Positions 34,699-43,982 of a stretch of 64,000 nt of DNA are shown one piece after another. Each line of letters starts with the position of its first letter. Within the stretch, counting starts at the first letter, position 1. A program made the translations under genes and the position numbers. Under the pieces are notes generated by a model, which was not told the origin of the DNA, did not search any database, and saw only the letters and a program-made list of their open reading frames with translations. Origin of the DNA: Pseudobacteroides sp035370245 (GTDB taxonomy: Bacteria > Bacillota > Clostridia > Acetivibrionales > DSM-2933). The stretch is taken from assembly GCA_035370245.1 (NCBI GenBank), contig DAOOVO010000006.1:8662-72661 (forward strand), given 5' to 3'.

Positions 34699-34855
34699 TA
34701 TATAACCTCCATTGTATATGTATATTAAAACGTTTTTAATGTAGATAAAGAATCATATTATAGTTATTTTACCACTATATCTAATAAAGTGTAACATTTT
34801 TTTGAGTTTAGTAATATTATGTAAATATACAAGTATCTATAAGGAAGTGATTTTT

Positions 34856-35038
34856 ATGACTGCATATAAATCTAAAGATTCCAATACAGAGTTATTGTTT
34901 TTTATAATTATTTTTCTACTTCTTTTTTATGATGACAGTTTTTTAAGAACTCATAAATTAGGAAGCTCCTTAAAGCATACCGAAAAAGACAGCACAATAT
35001 TATTCTTTATACTGGTATTTCTGCTTTTGTTTTATTAA
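34856..35038 (+). CDS. Small protein with two repeated hydrophobic segments, 60 residues
   Basis: Not recognised. Two halves repeat one another: ELLFFIIIFLLLFYDD and ILFFILVFLLLFY, joined by a polar, basic linker. Two transmembrane or membrane-dipping helices are predicted by composition. It resembles in style short clostridial/Bacillus spore-associated hydrophobic peptides (YjcZ type), but that is an impression. AAGGAAG lies 8 bases before the ATG at 34856, which sets the start. It is the first of four small genes on the plus strand. Confidence 0.7.
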   Translation: MTAYKSKDSNTELLFFIIIFLLLFYDDSFLRTHKLGSSLKHTEKDSTILFFILVFLLLFY

Positions 35039-35151
35039 TGCCCTTTAATCATTTTAATATAATTTCTTTTTTCAAAATATAATAAATTGTAACATAAATG
35101 GATGGTTATTCATTTATTACAAATATAGTTATTTTGAAAGGGCTGATGAAA

Positions 35152-35478
35152 ATGAACAATCCGTTTAATAAAAAATTAAGCGAACTCTTTGAAAAAATGG
35201 ACGAAAAGGTGTTGCAAGCCAGACTTAATGCCGCCATGGAAATGCTTCAGAAGGGAAATGCCGACGAGTTGGCAAAGAAACTAAACAAGGTTGACAAGGA
35301 AGAGCTCCTTGGCAAATTAAATGAAATTGATGATTCCAAGCTCAAATCTATCAACATCAATAAAGAAGAATTGAGCAAAAGGATTAATGAACAGGATCTA
35401 TCCAAACTGTCAGCACTTATCGGTGACCGAGGAGATGAAATTATAAGTAAAATTAAGGAATTATTAAACAAATCCTGA
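35152..35478 (+). CDS. Small charged helical protein, 108 residues
   Basis: Not recognised. The protein is almost entirely Lys, Glu, Leu, Asn and Asp, with heptad-like repeats such as ELAKKLNKVDKEELLGKLNEID and ELSKRINEQDLSKLSAL, suggesting an amphipathic helical rod or bundle. There is no signal peptide. AAAGGG lies 9 bases before the ATG at 35152 (an ATG at 35146 is too close). It is followed after 37 bases by the next small gene and is probably co-transcribed with it. Confidence 0.72.
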   Translation: MNNPFNKKLSELFEKMDEKVLQARLNAAMEMLQKGNADELAKKLNKVDKEELLGKLNEIDDSKLKSININKEELSKRINEQDLSKLSALIGDRGDEIISKIKELLNKS

Positions 35479-35515
35479 ATATACTTATACAAAAGCTCTT
35501 TAGGAGGAACATTGA

Positions 35516-35905
35516 ATGAGCGATGACCTAAACAAGAAAATTAAGCAAATTACAGATATATTAGGCCAGGAAAATCTCCCTGATAATGTTAAGGGACTTC
35601 TTACTCTTCTAGCCGGTGATAATAAGCAAAATGAAAAAGAAGTCCCTAAAGAATCACATCCCGAGCCATCTAATAATGAAAACAACAGCAGCAATGAAAT
35701 GCAGGAAAACATTGAAATGCTTACCAGAGCAAAAAAAATATTTGACAAGCTTAATACCAAGGAGGATCCAAGGATTAACCTCCTCTACTCAATGAAACCT
35801 TTTCTCAACAACAACAGGAAAAAAAAGCTTGCAACTTGCATTAAGCTTTTGCAAATGTATAATTTGTCAAAGCTGATGGATGAGACTGACAAAGGCTTGT
35901 TATAG
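35516..35905 (+). CDS. Small conserved-looking protein, 129 residues
   Basis: Not recognised. There is an N-terminal helix (KIKQITDILGQENLPDNVKGLL), a polar Glu/Asn/Ser linker (about 38-62), and a basic C-terminal helical part ending SMKPFLNNNRKKKLATCIKLLQ. This last pattern, KPhLxNxRxxxx followed by a helix, recurs in the protein at 53676-54059. AGGAGG lies 8 bases before the ATG. It is within the small-gene operon, 15 bases before the next gene. Confidence 0.75.
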   Translation: MSDDLNKKIKQITDILGQENLPDNVKGLLTLLAGDNKQNEKEVPKESHPEPSNNENNSSNEMQENIEMLTRAKKIFDKLNTKEDPRINLLYSMKPFLNNNRKKKLATCIKLLQMYNLSKLMDETDKGLL

Positions 35906-35920
35906 GAGGAGGATATTAGG

Positions 35921-36256
35921 ATGATTTACAGAAAAAGGCCTCCCACCAATATAAGGTTTACATACCCCGGAGCAGCACAAAACAGCAACTATACTCCTGA
36001 ATATCATGAAGAGAACTTACCGCAAGAACTTAAGGATATTCCTCTTCCTAATTTGAACCCGGAGAGTCCATGCCATATTTCAAGCAGAAAATGGCATAAA
36101 AGTGCATCTCCTCTTCAAATTTTACATAATTTTATAGGTATTGAAGAAATAATATTGCTTGGTACAATTTTCTTGTTAATAGAAGAGTCAATAGAAGATG
36201 AAATACTTCTTATAATACTGATATACTTATTATTAGCCGGATTTGAAAGAAACTGA
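35921..36256 (+). CDS. Small protein with hydrophobic C-terminus, 111 residues
   Basis: Not recognised. The N-terminal 70 residues are polar, Pro/Asn/His-rich and probably unstructured. The last 40 hold two hydrophobic stretches, EEIILLGTIFLLIEE and DEILLIILIYLLLAG, flanked by acidic residues. This two-segment, acid-framed layout mirrors the 60-residue protein that opens the operon. AGGAGGAGG before the ATG implies strong translation. A terminator follows immediately, closing the four-gene unit. Confidence 0.74.
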   Translation: MIYRKRPPTNIRFTYPGAAQNSNYTPEYHEENLPQELKDIPLPNLNPESPCHISSRKWHKSASPLQILHNFIGIEEIILLGTIFLLIEESIEDEILLIILIYLLLAGFERN

Positions 36257-36267
36257 GATTCATAATT

Positions 36268-36306
36268 TAAAAAGGCATTTCAGCCCTTTGAGATGCCTTT
36301 TTTAAT
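36268..36306. terminator. Bidirectional terminator closing the small-protein operon
   Basis: AAAAAGGCATTTCA / TGAGATGCCTTTTTT forms a stable hairpin, with T-runs on both strands, between convergent genes. Confidence 0.8.
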
Positions 36307-36336
36307 ATGCATTAATATATTTTAATGTCCGTTATA

Positions 36337-37230
36337 TCATTCATATTCCTCTTCTTTCGGGACATAGTTTTCCGCAATTTTATAAGCAGAAAACACATAT
36401 GTTATAAACAGTCCGAAATACAATGTATTGAAAACCCAGTTTGCTATAAAGCCTGCAAATTTCTTTATGTTCATGGTAGAATCAACATCCGCCGAATTAA
36501 CGTTTATTTTTGCAAGCGAAAAATGACAAATCAAAAAAACAACTACAAAAACTATATACCTAAATGAAATTTTCCAGAACAACTTATCTGCATTCTCTTT
36601 TCCTGTTAAAAAACATCTTTTTTCATTATTTACCGACGCTGGAAACCAAAAACTTATGTAAGTGCTGTAGAACATAAATATGAGAAAAATAATTCCTATG
36701 GTAATCACATCAACAAAAGCTGCAACTAATATTAACTCCGCCCTTCCTGAAAGCCATGATTTGGTAACTATAACAGCAGGTACCGATGCAACCAAAGAAA
36801 TAATGAGAACAGCAATACTTACTAAAATTGCTCTTAATGAAACAAAGGATATTTTAAAGAAAAATTTCTTCATTCCTTCAATGAATTCGCCTTTGTATTT
36901 TTCCTTTTTTGAAACGGCGTTATTGACTACGTTGAAATAGCCGCTGAAAATCAGTCCTATCATTACCGACACAAACAATAAAACAAAAATAAAAACAATT
37001 AATGCTGCTATTGCTGTTTGGGGATTTTTCATGATATTTAAGAATAATTGAATGGAATAAATTATCATATCAAGAAAATCACCCTTGCCCAATCTGTTAA
37101 AACCCATTAAAAGAGCTGTCAGTGGATTCCATGTATCAATTATGCTATATATCAATGCAATAAATCCAAAATACACCAATATAAAAGGCCGTCTTATTAT
37201 AGTCTGCACAGCCTTTCCCAAAACCTTCAT
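36337..37230 (-). CDS. Polytopic membrane protein of unknown function
   Basis: A 297-residue protein with about six hydrophobic helices (near 15-35, 80-105, 135-165, 170-195, 225-245, 265-285) and few polar motifs. It begins MKVLGKAVQTIIRRPFILVY, a pattern seen in clostridial proteins of the DUF4013/glycerophosphodiesterase-membrane-domain type, but I cannot assign it. The C-terminus is acidic. AAGGTATG precedes the ATG. It is transcribed after the LTA-synthase-like gene on the same strand, with a 116-base gap. Confidence 0.78.
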   Translation of the reverse strand: MKVLGKAVQTIIRRPFILVYFGFIALIYSIIDTWNPLTALLMGFNRLGKGDFLDMIIYSIQLFLNIMKNPQTAIAALIVFIFVLLFVSVMIGLIFSGYFNVVNNAVSKKEKYKGEFIEGMKKFFFKISFVSLRAILVSIAVLIISLVASVPAVIVTKSWLSGRAELILVAAFVDVITIGIIFLIFMFYSTYISFWFPASVNNEKRCFLTGKENADKLFWKISFRYIVFVVVFLICHFSLAKINVNSADVDSTMNIKKFAGFIANWVFNTLYFGLFITYVFSAYKIAENYVPKEEEYE

Positions 37231-37321
37231 AAATTCATACCTTCTTTCGCCGTGTGAAACAATATAAAAACAACTAAACTATTATAACATAATTTATGTA
37301 TTATAGTATTAAAAATTCTAT

Positions 37322-37350
37322 ATTAAATGCGGTTAATCTTTTACATTTAC
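37322..37350. repeat. Partial palindromic element at the LTA-synthase 3' end
   Basis: ATTAAATGCGGTTAATCTTTTACATTTA matches the left arm of the element at 12579 apart from the G/C-changed centre of the outer arm. It runs into the stop codon of the sulfatase-type gene, so the right arm is missing. Confidence 0.55.
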
Positions 37351-39041
37351 CGCTTTAAAATTTTTTCTACAAAATCCTCTCTGGCATACTTGCTCCCTTT
37401 ATAAGGAATATCTTTTCTCTCACTGTCAGGATCAAGCAAATCCCTGCCGAATGTTTTTATTGAAAATGAAATGCCTGCATTGTTAAGTATTGTAGGAGCA
37501 AAATCCAAAAAGGATGCTGCCTCATTATCGACTTTAAACCTTTTATTATCGGGAGTTATTATTATCAACGGCACAAATTCAAATTGCTTATCATCTTCTT
37601 TATAAGATGCCTGCCAGTATAAATTCGAAAAAATATTGGGAGTATGGTCCCCGTAAATAAATATGTACGTATCATCATTTTGAATCTCTTCAACAAACTT
37701 TTTAATACATTGGTCCACATATGACATTGAATTAAAATAGTTTTTCACTACCTTGATCTCTATATCATCGTAAATGTCTTTTTTAAAATAGTGATTAACA
37801 TTTGAAAAAGGCGTATGGCTTGTCATTGTTATTATATATGCAAGATACGGCTCCTCAAGGTCCTTTATTTTTTCGGAAGCAAACTTGAATACATCTTTAT
37901 CAGGTGCCCCCCATCCTTTCTGCTCTAGACCCATTTTATCAATATCATAAAACTCATGAAACCCCATTTTGGGAAATGCCGAATCCCTGTTAAAGAATAC
38001 ATCGGAATTGCCATGAAAAGCCACATTGGTATAGAATCCTTTGGCCAGCTTCTTGAGCATTGAATTATTATACTTGTAATTTGAGAGCTTTATGGACGGA
38101 TACTCATCTAACGGTTCAATACTGTTAATTATTGAAAACTCAGTGTCTGAAGTACCTCCACCCATGTGATAACTCATAACATACGGATAATATACATTAT
38201 TGTTTGCCAATGAATTAAGATACGGCATTATATATTCATTCTTATACTTTGTATTTATTATTATGGAATCCATAGATTCAATCTGTATAAGAACAAAATT
38301 AGGATTATCCAAAGAAGTTTCTTCGTTGTTCATTTCACTTCCATATACAAACTGTTTTATAAACTGGCTTTCACTGCTTTTAAGCCATATATTTACTATG
38401 TTGTTTGCTACAGTTCCATACCACTGGACTATTGGTGACTCTCCTTTAAATTTGTCATCCAATAAAGTGGTAATAAAATTGTTATTGTTGTAATAGTAAA
38501 TTTGTACTTGAACAAGTATGGCTATTGTTGCTAATGCTGCCACTATTCTGTACAGCAGTATTCTTTTTCTGAACTCACGTACTTTTATATAATTAATAGC
38601 AATAAACAAAAAAGCGGGTACATCAATAAATGCAATTAACATCTCAAAGCTCAATGGGGCAGATGAATTCTTTGTAGCTTCAAATCCCTCACTGAAGAGA
38701 GATACGAATTGCATAACATTTAAATAGCTATGATAATATAGATAGTATGACAAATTTATTAAAATATAAGCTATCTGTAGAATATAAGCCAGCACAAAAA
38801 AAATCCTTGACCTGAAACTTAGACAAATAACATATGCAAAGAATATCATGATAAAGGACATAATAAACTTGTATTTAAATGCATTTGCTGTTTGATTGGG
38901 AATTATGTAATAATTAAATAAAGCTACTTTTAAGGCATTCAAGAGGAAAAATAAAAGCAACATAAATAAAATCAATATTCCTGCCTTACTCGTAAGCATT
39001 GAGAATACTTCTTTTTGGTTCTGTATAAATCTTTTAAACAA
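37347..39041 (-). CDS. LTA-synthase-family phosphoglycerol transferase
   Basis: A 564-residue membrane enzyme of the alkaline-phosphatase/sulfatase fold. Five N-terminal helices (about 20-175) precede an extracytoplasmic catalytic domain with NPNFVLIQIES (metal ligand Glu255), GGGTSDTEF (nucleophile Thr297) and YGDHTP (Asp/His ligands near 468). LtaS enzymes polymerise glycerol phosphate from phosphatidylglycerol onto a lipid anchor. Whether this one makes lipoteichoic acid or modifies another glycan is open. The start is a TTG behind GAGG. The stop lies inside a palindromic-element fragment. Confidence 0.9.
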   Translation of the reverse strand: MFKRFIQNQKEVFSMLTSKAGILILFMLLLFFLLNALKVALFNYYIIPNQTANAFKYKFIMSFIMIFFAYVICLSFRSRIFFVLAYILQIAYILINLSYYLYYHSYLNVMQFVSLFSEGFEATKNSSAPLSFEMLIAFIDVPAFLFIAINYIKVREFRKRILLYRIVAALATIAILVQVQIYYYNNNNFITTLLDDKFKGESPIVQWYGTVANNIVNIWLKSSESQFIKQFVYGSEMNNEETSLDNPNFVLIQIESMDSIIINTKYKNEYIMPYLNSLANNNVYYPYVMSYHMGGGTSDTEFSIINSIEPLDEYPSIKLSNYKYNNSMLKKLAKGFYTNVAFHGNSDVFFNRDSAFPKMGFHEFYDIDKMGLEQKGWGAPDKDVFKFASEKIKDLEEPYLAYIITMTSHTPFSNVNHYFKKDIYDDIEIKVVKNYFNSMSYVDQCIKKFVEEIQNDDTYIFIYGDHTPNIFSNLYWQASYKEDDKQFEFVPLIIITPDNKRFKVDNEAASFLDFAPTILNNAGISFSIKTFGRDLLDPDSERKDIPYKGSKYAREDFVEKILKR

Positions 39042-39144
39042 TTTTTCTACCTCATTGCCAATGTAATAATTTAATTTTATATTCTTTTCACTAAAGTATC
39101 AAGATTATTTGAATCTTTTGAAATATTGAAAATACAACCATAAA

Positions 39145-41301
39145 TCACTGTATATCCTTCATGCTAAGGGAAATCCTCTTTCTCTGCACTTCTACGGATA
39201 AAACCCGCACTTTCACTATGTCTCCCACTGCAACAACATCCATAGGGTTTTTTACATATCTGTCACTTAATTCAGATATATGAACAAGACCGTCCTGATG
39301 TACGCCTATATCGACAAAAGCTCCAAAGTCAGCAACATTTCTTACCGTACCCGTAAGTATCATACCAGGCTTCAAATCCTCTATATCCAACACATCAGTC
39401 AATAAAACCGGCTTAGGCAGCTCATCCCTCGGGTCACGCCCAGGCTTTAAAAGCTCGTCTATTATATCTCTTAAAGTCGGAACACCAACGCCTATTTCTT
39501 CTGCAACAGCAGTAATTCCTCTTTTATTCACTGCCTCTTTCAACCCTTTTAGGTTTCCTTTAGCAATATCATCCAATGTAAATCCAGTTAAATTTAAAAG
39601 CTTTAGAGCAGCACCATAGGACTCGGGATGTACGGCAGTGTTGTCCAAAATGTTCTTTCCGTCAGGTATTCTTAAAAATCCCGCACATTGCTCAAATGCC
39701 TTGTCCCCAAGCTTCTTAACCTTTTTAATTTCCTCTCTTTTAGTGAACTTTCCGTTTTGCTCCCTATATTCAACTATATTTTTCGCAACAGTAGCATTTA
39801 TTCCCGATACATATGATAAAAGCGACGGTGACGCAGTATTGAGATCAACTCCAACGCTGTTAACGGCGTCTTCAACTACCCCTACCAAAGTCTCTCCAAG
39901 TTTTTTCTGGTTCATATCATGCTGATATTGACCGACACCTATGGATTTGGGGTCTATTTTAACCAACTCCGCAAGCGGGTCCTGGAGCCTTCTTGCAATT
40001 GAGACCGCACTTCTTAAAGCAACATCGAAATCCGGAAACTCTTCTGCCCCCAGCTTAGATGCGGAATATACCGAGGCACCGGCCTCACTGACAATCATAT
40101 AATATATTTTTTTGTCTATTTCCTTTAAAAGCTCCGATATAAATATCTCCGACTCCTTTGATGCCGTACCGTTGCCTATTGAAATAATGTCAACATCATG
40201 CTTTTCTATTAAGTGCTTGAGAATTTTTTTTGCTTCCTCAGTCTTGTTTTGAGGAGGAGTCGGGTAAACAACTGTTGTATCCAAAACCTTTCCTGTTTCA
40301 TCAACAACGCAGATTTTACAGCCTGTTCTGTATGCAGGGTCAAGCCCGAGAACCACCTTGCCCTTTACAGGAGGCTGTAACAGAAGATTTTTAAGATTGG
40401 CAGCGAAAACCTTCATAGCTTGCTCTTCCGCACGCTCCGTAAGCTCATTCCTTACCTCTCTTTCAATTGAAGGAAAAATCAACCTGTCATATGAATCTTC
40501 TGCTGCCCTTTCAACATAAACGGATGTTACGGATTTTGTTTTTTTAACGGTATTTGCCTTGAGGTAATTGATTGGGACTTCTTCCGGAACAGATATCTTT
40601 ACCTGCAAAAACTCATCCTTCTCTCCCCTGTTTATGGCCAATACTCTATGATTTGCAATTTTAGACACAGGTTCTTTGAAATCATAGTACATTTTATAAA
40701 CAGACTCCTCTTCCTTTTTAGCCTGGGAAATAATTATTCCCGATTGGAAGAAAATATCTCTGATGTGTTTTCTGAATACTGCATTATCGGAAATGTTTTC
40801 TGCAATAATGTCCATGGCTCCGTTTAATGCATCTTCTATTGTATTAACTTCTTTTTCAGGATTTATAAAAGGCTTCGCTATATCTTCAATGGATTTATCC
40901 GTTATTTTCTGCTCAAAAATAATTTCAGCCAAAGGCTCTAAACCTTTTTCCTTGGCTACTGTAGCCCTTGTTCTTCTTTTTGGTCTGAATGGCCTGTATA
41001 TATCATCAATTTCCTGCAATGTGTTTGCTTTTGCTATAGCATTTGACAGTTCATCAGTCAATTTACCCTGCTCTTCAATAAGCCGTTTTACCTCTTCCCT
41101 TCTAGCCTCTAGATTCCTAAGGTAAACAAGCCTCTCATAAAGCTCCCTTAAGACCTGATCATTGAGCTCACCTGTAGCTTCCTTTCTGTATCTGGCTATA
41201 AATGGTATTGTATTTCCCTCATCAATAAGTTTAACCGCATTTTGAACCTGAAACAGCTTTAAATTGAATTCTTTGGTTAATTGCCCGATTATATCTGCCA
41301 T
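39145..41301 (-). CDS. tex: Tex-family S1 RNA-binding protein
   Basis: A 718-residue cytoplasmic transcription-accessory protein: N-terminal helix-turn-helix and helical part, YqgF-type RNase H-like domain (VLGLDPAYRTGCKICVVDE near 320), helix-hairpin-helix repeats (SGINATVAKNIVEYREQNG near 505), and a C-terminal S1 domain (about 640-713). Tex binds nucleic acid and is conserved across bacteria. The ATG at 41301 behind GGAGGAG is preferred to one four codons upstream. It is transcribed divergently from galE. Confidence 0.95.
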   Translation of the reverse strand: MADIIGQLTKEFNLKLFQVQNAVKLIDEGNTIPFIARYRKEATGELNDQVLRELYERLVYLRNLEARREEVKRLIEEQGKLTDELSNAIAKANTLQEIDDIYRPFRPKRRTRATVAKEKGLEPLAEIIFEQKITDKSIEDIAKPFINPEKEVNTIEDALNGAMDIIAENISDNAVFRKHIRDIFFQSGIIISQAKKEEESVYKMYYDFKEPVSKIANHRVLAINRGEKDEFLQVKISVPEEVPINYLKANTVKKTKSVTSVYVERAAEDSYDRLIFPSIEREVRNELTERAEEQAMKVFAANLKNLLLQPPVKGKVVLGLDPAYRTGCKICVVDETGKVLDTTVVYPTPPQNKTEEAKKILKHLIEKHDVDIISIGNGTASKESEIFISELLKEIDKKIYYMIVSEAGASVYSASKLGAEEFPDFDVALRSAVSIARRLQDPLAELVKIDPKSIGVGQYQHDMNQKKLGETLVGVVEDAVNSVGVDLNTASPSLLSYVSGINATVAKNIVEYREQNGKFTKREEIKKVKKLGDKAFEQCAGFLRIPDGKNILDNTAVHPESYGAALKLLNLTGFTLDDIAKGNLKGLKEAVNKRGITAVAEEIGVGVPTLRDIIDELLKPGRDPRDELPKPVLLTDVLDIEDLKPGMILTGTVRNVADFGAFVDIGVHQDGLVHISELSDRYVKNPMDVVAVGDIVKVRVLSVEVQRKRISLSMKDIQ

Positions 41302-41573
41302 ATGCTCCTCCAATGATTATTAAATGGTTATTAAGAGTATTAATTATTTTCAATTTCACTTTTAATATATTATATATATTTTTTAATTTTAATCAATATA
41401 AAAAGCAGATTACATTTAGCAAATATCTTTTAAAATGTAAAAATGAGTTTTATTTTTTTATAATAAATGTTATTATAATTTAAAACAAGCAAAATTAAGG
41501 AAAACTTTTATTGTATATTAAGTCATTAATTGGATATAGTTATATAAATTATAAATGAAGGGTAGTGAATAAA

Positions 41574-42560
41574 GTGAGTATACTTGTTACAGGCGGAGCA
41601 GGATACATTGGAAGCCACACGGTAGCAGAATTATTGGAAAACAAAGAGGATGTCATTGTATTGGACAACCTCGAAAGAGGACATAAGGAATCGGTACTAG
41701 GCGGAAAGCTTATAGTTGGAGACCTTAGAGATAAGGAATTCATAAAAAAAGTTTTCAAAGAAAATGAAATTGAAGCTGTAATACATTTTGCAGCTTATAT
41801 AGAAGTAGGAGAAAGTACTGTAGATCCTCTTAAGTTTTACAACAACAATGTTGTTTCAACTTTAAATCTGTTAACTGCCATGAATGAAGCAGGTGTTAAG
41901 AAAATTGTATTTTCTTCCACAGCAGCAACATATGGTGAGCCTGAAAATACTCCCATTCTTGAAACCGACAAAACGTTTCCTACAAATCCTTACGGTGAGA
42001 CAAAGCTTACAGTTGAAAAAGCATTAAAATGGGCTGACAGCTGCCTTGGCATTAAGCATGTTATTTTGAGGTATTTTAACGCCTCCGGAGCCCATATAAG
42101 CGGTAAAATCGGTGAGGATCACAATCCTGAAACCCATCTCATACCGTTAATATTGCAAGTAGCTTTAGGTAAGAGAGACGACATAAAAATATTCGGAACC
42201 GATTATCCTACTCCTGACGGAACATGTGTAAGGGATTATATCCATGTTACCGATCTTGCCAATGCACATGTACTTGCACTTAACAAGCTCAGAAACGATA
42301 ATCGCAGTGAAATATATAACCTTGGCAACGGCAAAGGTTTTTCCGTTAAGGAAGTAATAGAGATAGCACGCAATGTAACAGGCCATCCCATTAAGTCTGT
42401 TATCGCTCCGAGACGTACAGGGGACCCTGCTGTTCTTATTGCATCTTCAGAAAAAATTATAAAGGATTTAAAATGGTCTCCTCGCTATAACAAGCTTGAG
42501 ACAATAATCGAAACAGCTTGGGCTTGGCATAAAAGCCATCCAAAAGGCTATAATATATAA
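41574..42560 (+). CDS. galE: UDP-glucose 4-epimerase
   Basis: A 328-residue extended short-chain dehydrogenase that interconverts UDP-glucose and UDP-galactose. TGGAGYIGSH binds NAD, Tyr-x-x-x-Lys is in YGETKLTVEK (about 146), and RYFNASGAH is conserved. The start is a GTG at 41574, giving SILVTGGAG as in relatives; another GTG at 41565 is too near the GAAGGG site. It serves cell-wall or capsule sugar supply, since no gal genes accompany it. The upstream spacer (41302-41573) is AT-rich with a TATAAT at 41474 but no clear -35. Confidence 0.94.
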   Translation: MSILVTGGAGYIGSHTVAELLENKEDVIVLDNLERGHKESVLGGKLIVGDLRDKEFIKKVFKENEIEAVIHFAAYIEVGESTVDPLKFYNNNVVSTLNLLTAMNEAGVKKIVFSSTAATYGEPENTPILETDKTFPTNPYGETKLTVEKALKWADSCLGIKHVILRYFNASGAHISGKIGEDHNPETHLIPLILQVALGKRDDIKIFGTDYPTPDGTCVRDYIHVTDLANAHVLALNKLRNDNRSEIYNLGNGKGFSVKEVIEIARNVTGHPIKSVIAPRRTGDPAVLIASSEKIIKDLKWSPRYNKLETIIETAWAWHKSHPKGYNI

Positions 42561-42640
42561 ATAATAGTTTGATATGAAAATCTATGCATTTTTACGTATT
42601 TGAAATATGACTTTATTAATTGAGAAAGGTAGTGACACCA

Positions 42641-43417
42641 TTGAGATTGGACGGTAGGAATGATGCACAGCTAAGGCCTGTGAAAATAACAAGAAACTAT
42701 ATAAAGCATGCAGAAGGATCAGTACTAATAGAGGTTGGAAACACAAAAGTAATTTGTACTGCTTCAATAGACGATAAGGTTCCACCCTTCAAGAAAAACA
42801 CAGGCGAAGGTTGGCTGACCGCAGAATATTCTATGCTTCCTCGTGCTACCCAGACAAGAAATTCCAGGGATATAAGCAAGCTTAAGCTTAACGGAAGAAC
42901 ACAGGAAATTCAGAGATTGATAGGTCGTGCTATACGATCTGTAATAAATTTTAATATTTTAGGCGAAAGAGTAATAACATTGGATTGTGATGTTATTCAA
43001 GCCGACGGCGGTACAAGGACAGCTTCCATTACGGGTGCTTTCGTAGCTACCGTTGAGGCATGTAAATACCTAGTAGATAACGGAATGATCACTAAAACAC
43101 CAATTACCGATTATGTTGCCGCAACAAGCGTAGGCATAGTATTTGGCCATGAAATGCTTGACCTTTGTTATGAAGAAGATTCAAGAGCGACTGTTGATAT
43201 GAATGTTATAATGTCAGGTTCGGGCAAGTTTATTGAAGTTCAGGCTACAGGTGAACAGGCACCCTTCAGCAGAAATGAGTTGGATAGACTTTTAAAGCTT
43301 TCAGAGTCCGGTATATTAAAGCTCATAGAAATTCAAAAAAGCGTTTTAGGACCATTAACCAATTATGTCGGGGGAGTAACAAAAGATGAAAAAGTTCCTA
43401 GCAGCAACCAAGAATAA
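42641..43417 (+). CDS. rph: Ribonuclease PH
   Basis: A 258-residue phosphorolytic 3'-5' exoribonuclease that trims tRNA 3' ends. The family start LRLDGRNDAQLRPVKI, GWLTAEYSMLPRATQTRN, and the phosphate-site DCDVIQADGGTRTASITGA are intact. The likely start is a TTG at 42641, ten bases after AAAGG; the frame is open seven codons further back. The 3' end overlaps rdgB by 32 bases, a frequent rph-rdgB arrangement. Confidence 0.94.
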   Translation: MRLDGRNDAQLRPVKITRNYIKHAEGSVLIEVGNTKVICTASIDDKVPPFKKNTGEGWLTAEYSMLPRATQTRNSRDISKLKLNGRTQEIQRLIGRAIRSVINFNILGERVITLDCDVIQADGGTRTASITGAFVATVEACKYLVDNGMITKTPITDYVAATSVGIVFGHEMLDLCYEEDSRATVDMNVIMSGSGKFIEVQATGEQAPFSRNELDRLLKLSESGILKLIEIQKSVLGPLTNYVGGVTKDEKVPSSNQE

Positions 43418-43982
43418 AGGAAAAATCCGTGAAATATCAGAAATATTAAAAGACTTTCCATATGAAGTTCTTTCAATGGAATCTGTGGGTATAGATATAG
43501 ATATTGAGGAAACGGGGTCAACATTTGAAGAAAATGCATTAATCAAAGCAAAAGAAATAAACCGTATTACCGGTGAAATCGTTATGGCTGACGATTCCGG
43601 CCTTGAGGTAGATTTTCTTAATGGAGCACCCGGTATATATTCCGCAAGATTTGCAGGTGAAAATGCAACAGATGAAGAAAAAAACAAAAAGCTGTTGGAT
43701 TTGCTTAAGGATGTACCCTTTGACAAACGTTCTGCCCGTTTTGTATGCGTTATAGCTGTAGTGTTTCCGGATAAAAGCAGTTTTACAGTGAAAGGAACAT
43801 GTGAGGGATACATATGGTACAAGCCTGAAGGGGAAAATGGATTTGGCTATGATCCTATATTTTACGTACCGGAATATCAAATGACAACAGCACAGATGGC
43901 TTCTGAAATGAAGCATAAAATAAGCCATAGAGGCAAAGCCTTAAGGCTAATGTTAGATGAATTAAGGAAACGCTCTATTTGA
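43386..43982 (+). CDS. rdgB: XTP/dITP diphosphatase (RdgB/HAM1)
   Basis: A 198-residue house-cleaning enzyme that hydrolyses dITP and XTP to monophosphates. FLAATKNKGKIREI, the TFEENALIKAKE helix, MADDSGLEVDFLNGAPGIYSARFAG, and GFGYDPIFYVPEY are conserved; the catalytic Asp is in ADDSG (about 68). GGGGGAG lies before the ATG. It overlaps rph upstream, and its stop overlaps the convergent YdcF-like gene by eight bases. Confidence 0.95.
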   Translation: MKKFLAATKNKGKIREISEILKDFPYEVLSMESVGIDIDIEETGSTFEENALIKAKEINRITGEIVMADDSGLEVDFLNGAPGIYSARFAGENATDEEKNKKLLDLLKDVPFDKRSARFVCVIAVVFPDKSSFTVKGTCEGYIWYKPEGENGFGYDPIFYVPEYQMTTAQMASEMKHKISHRGKALRLMLDELRKRSI

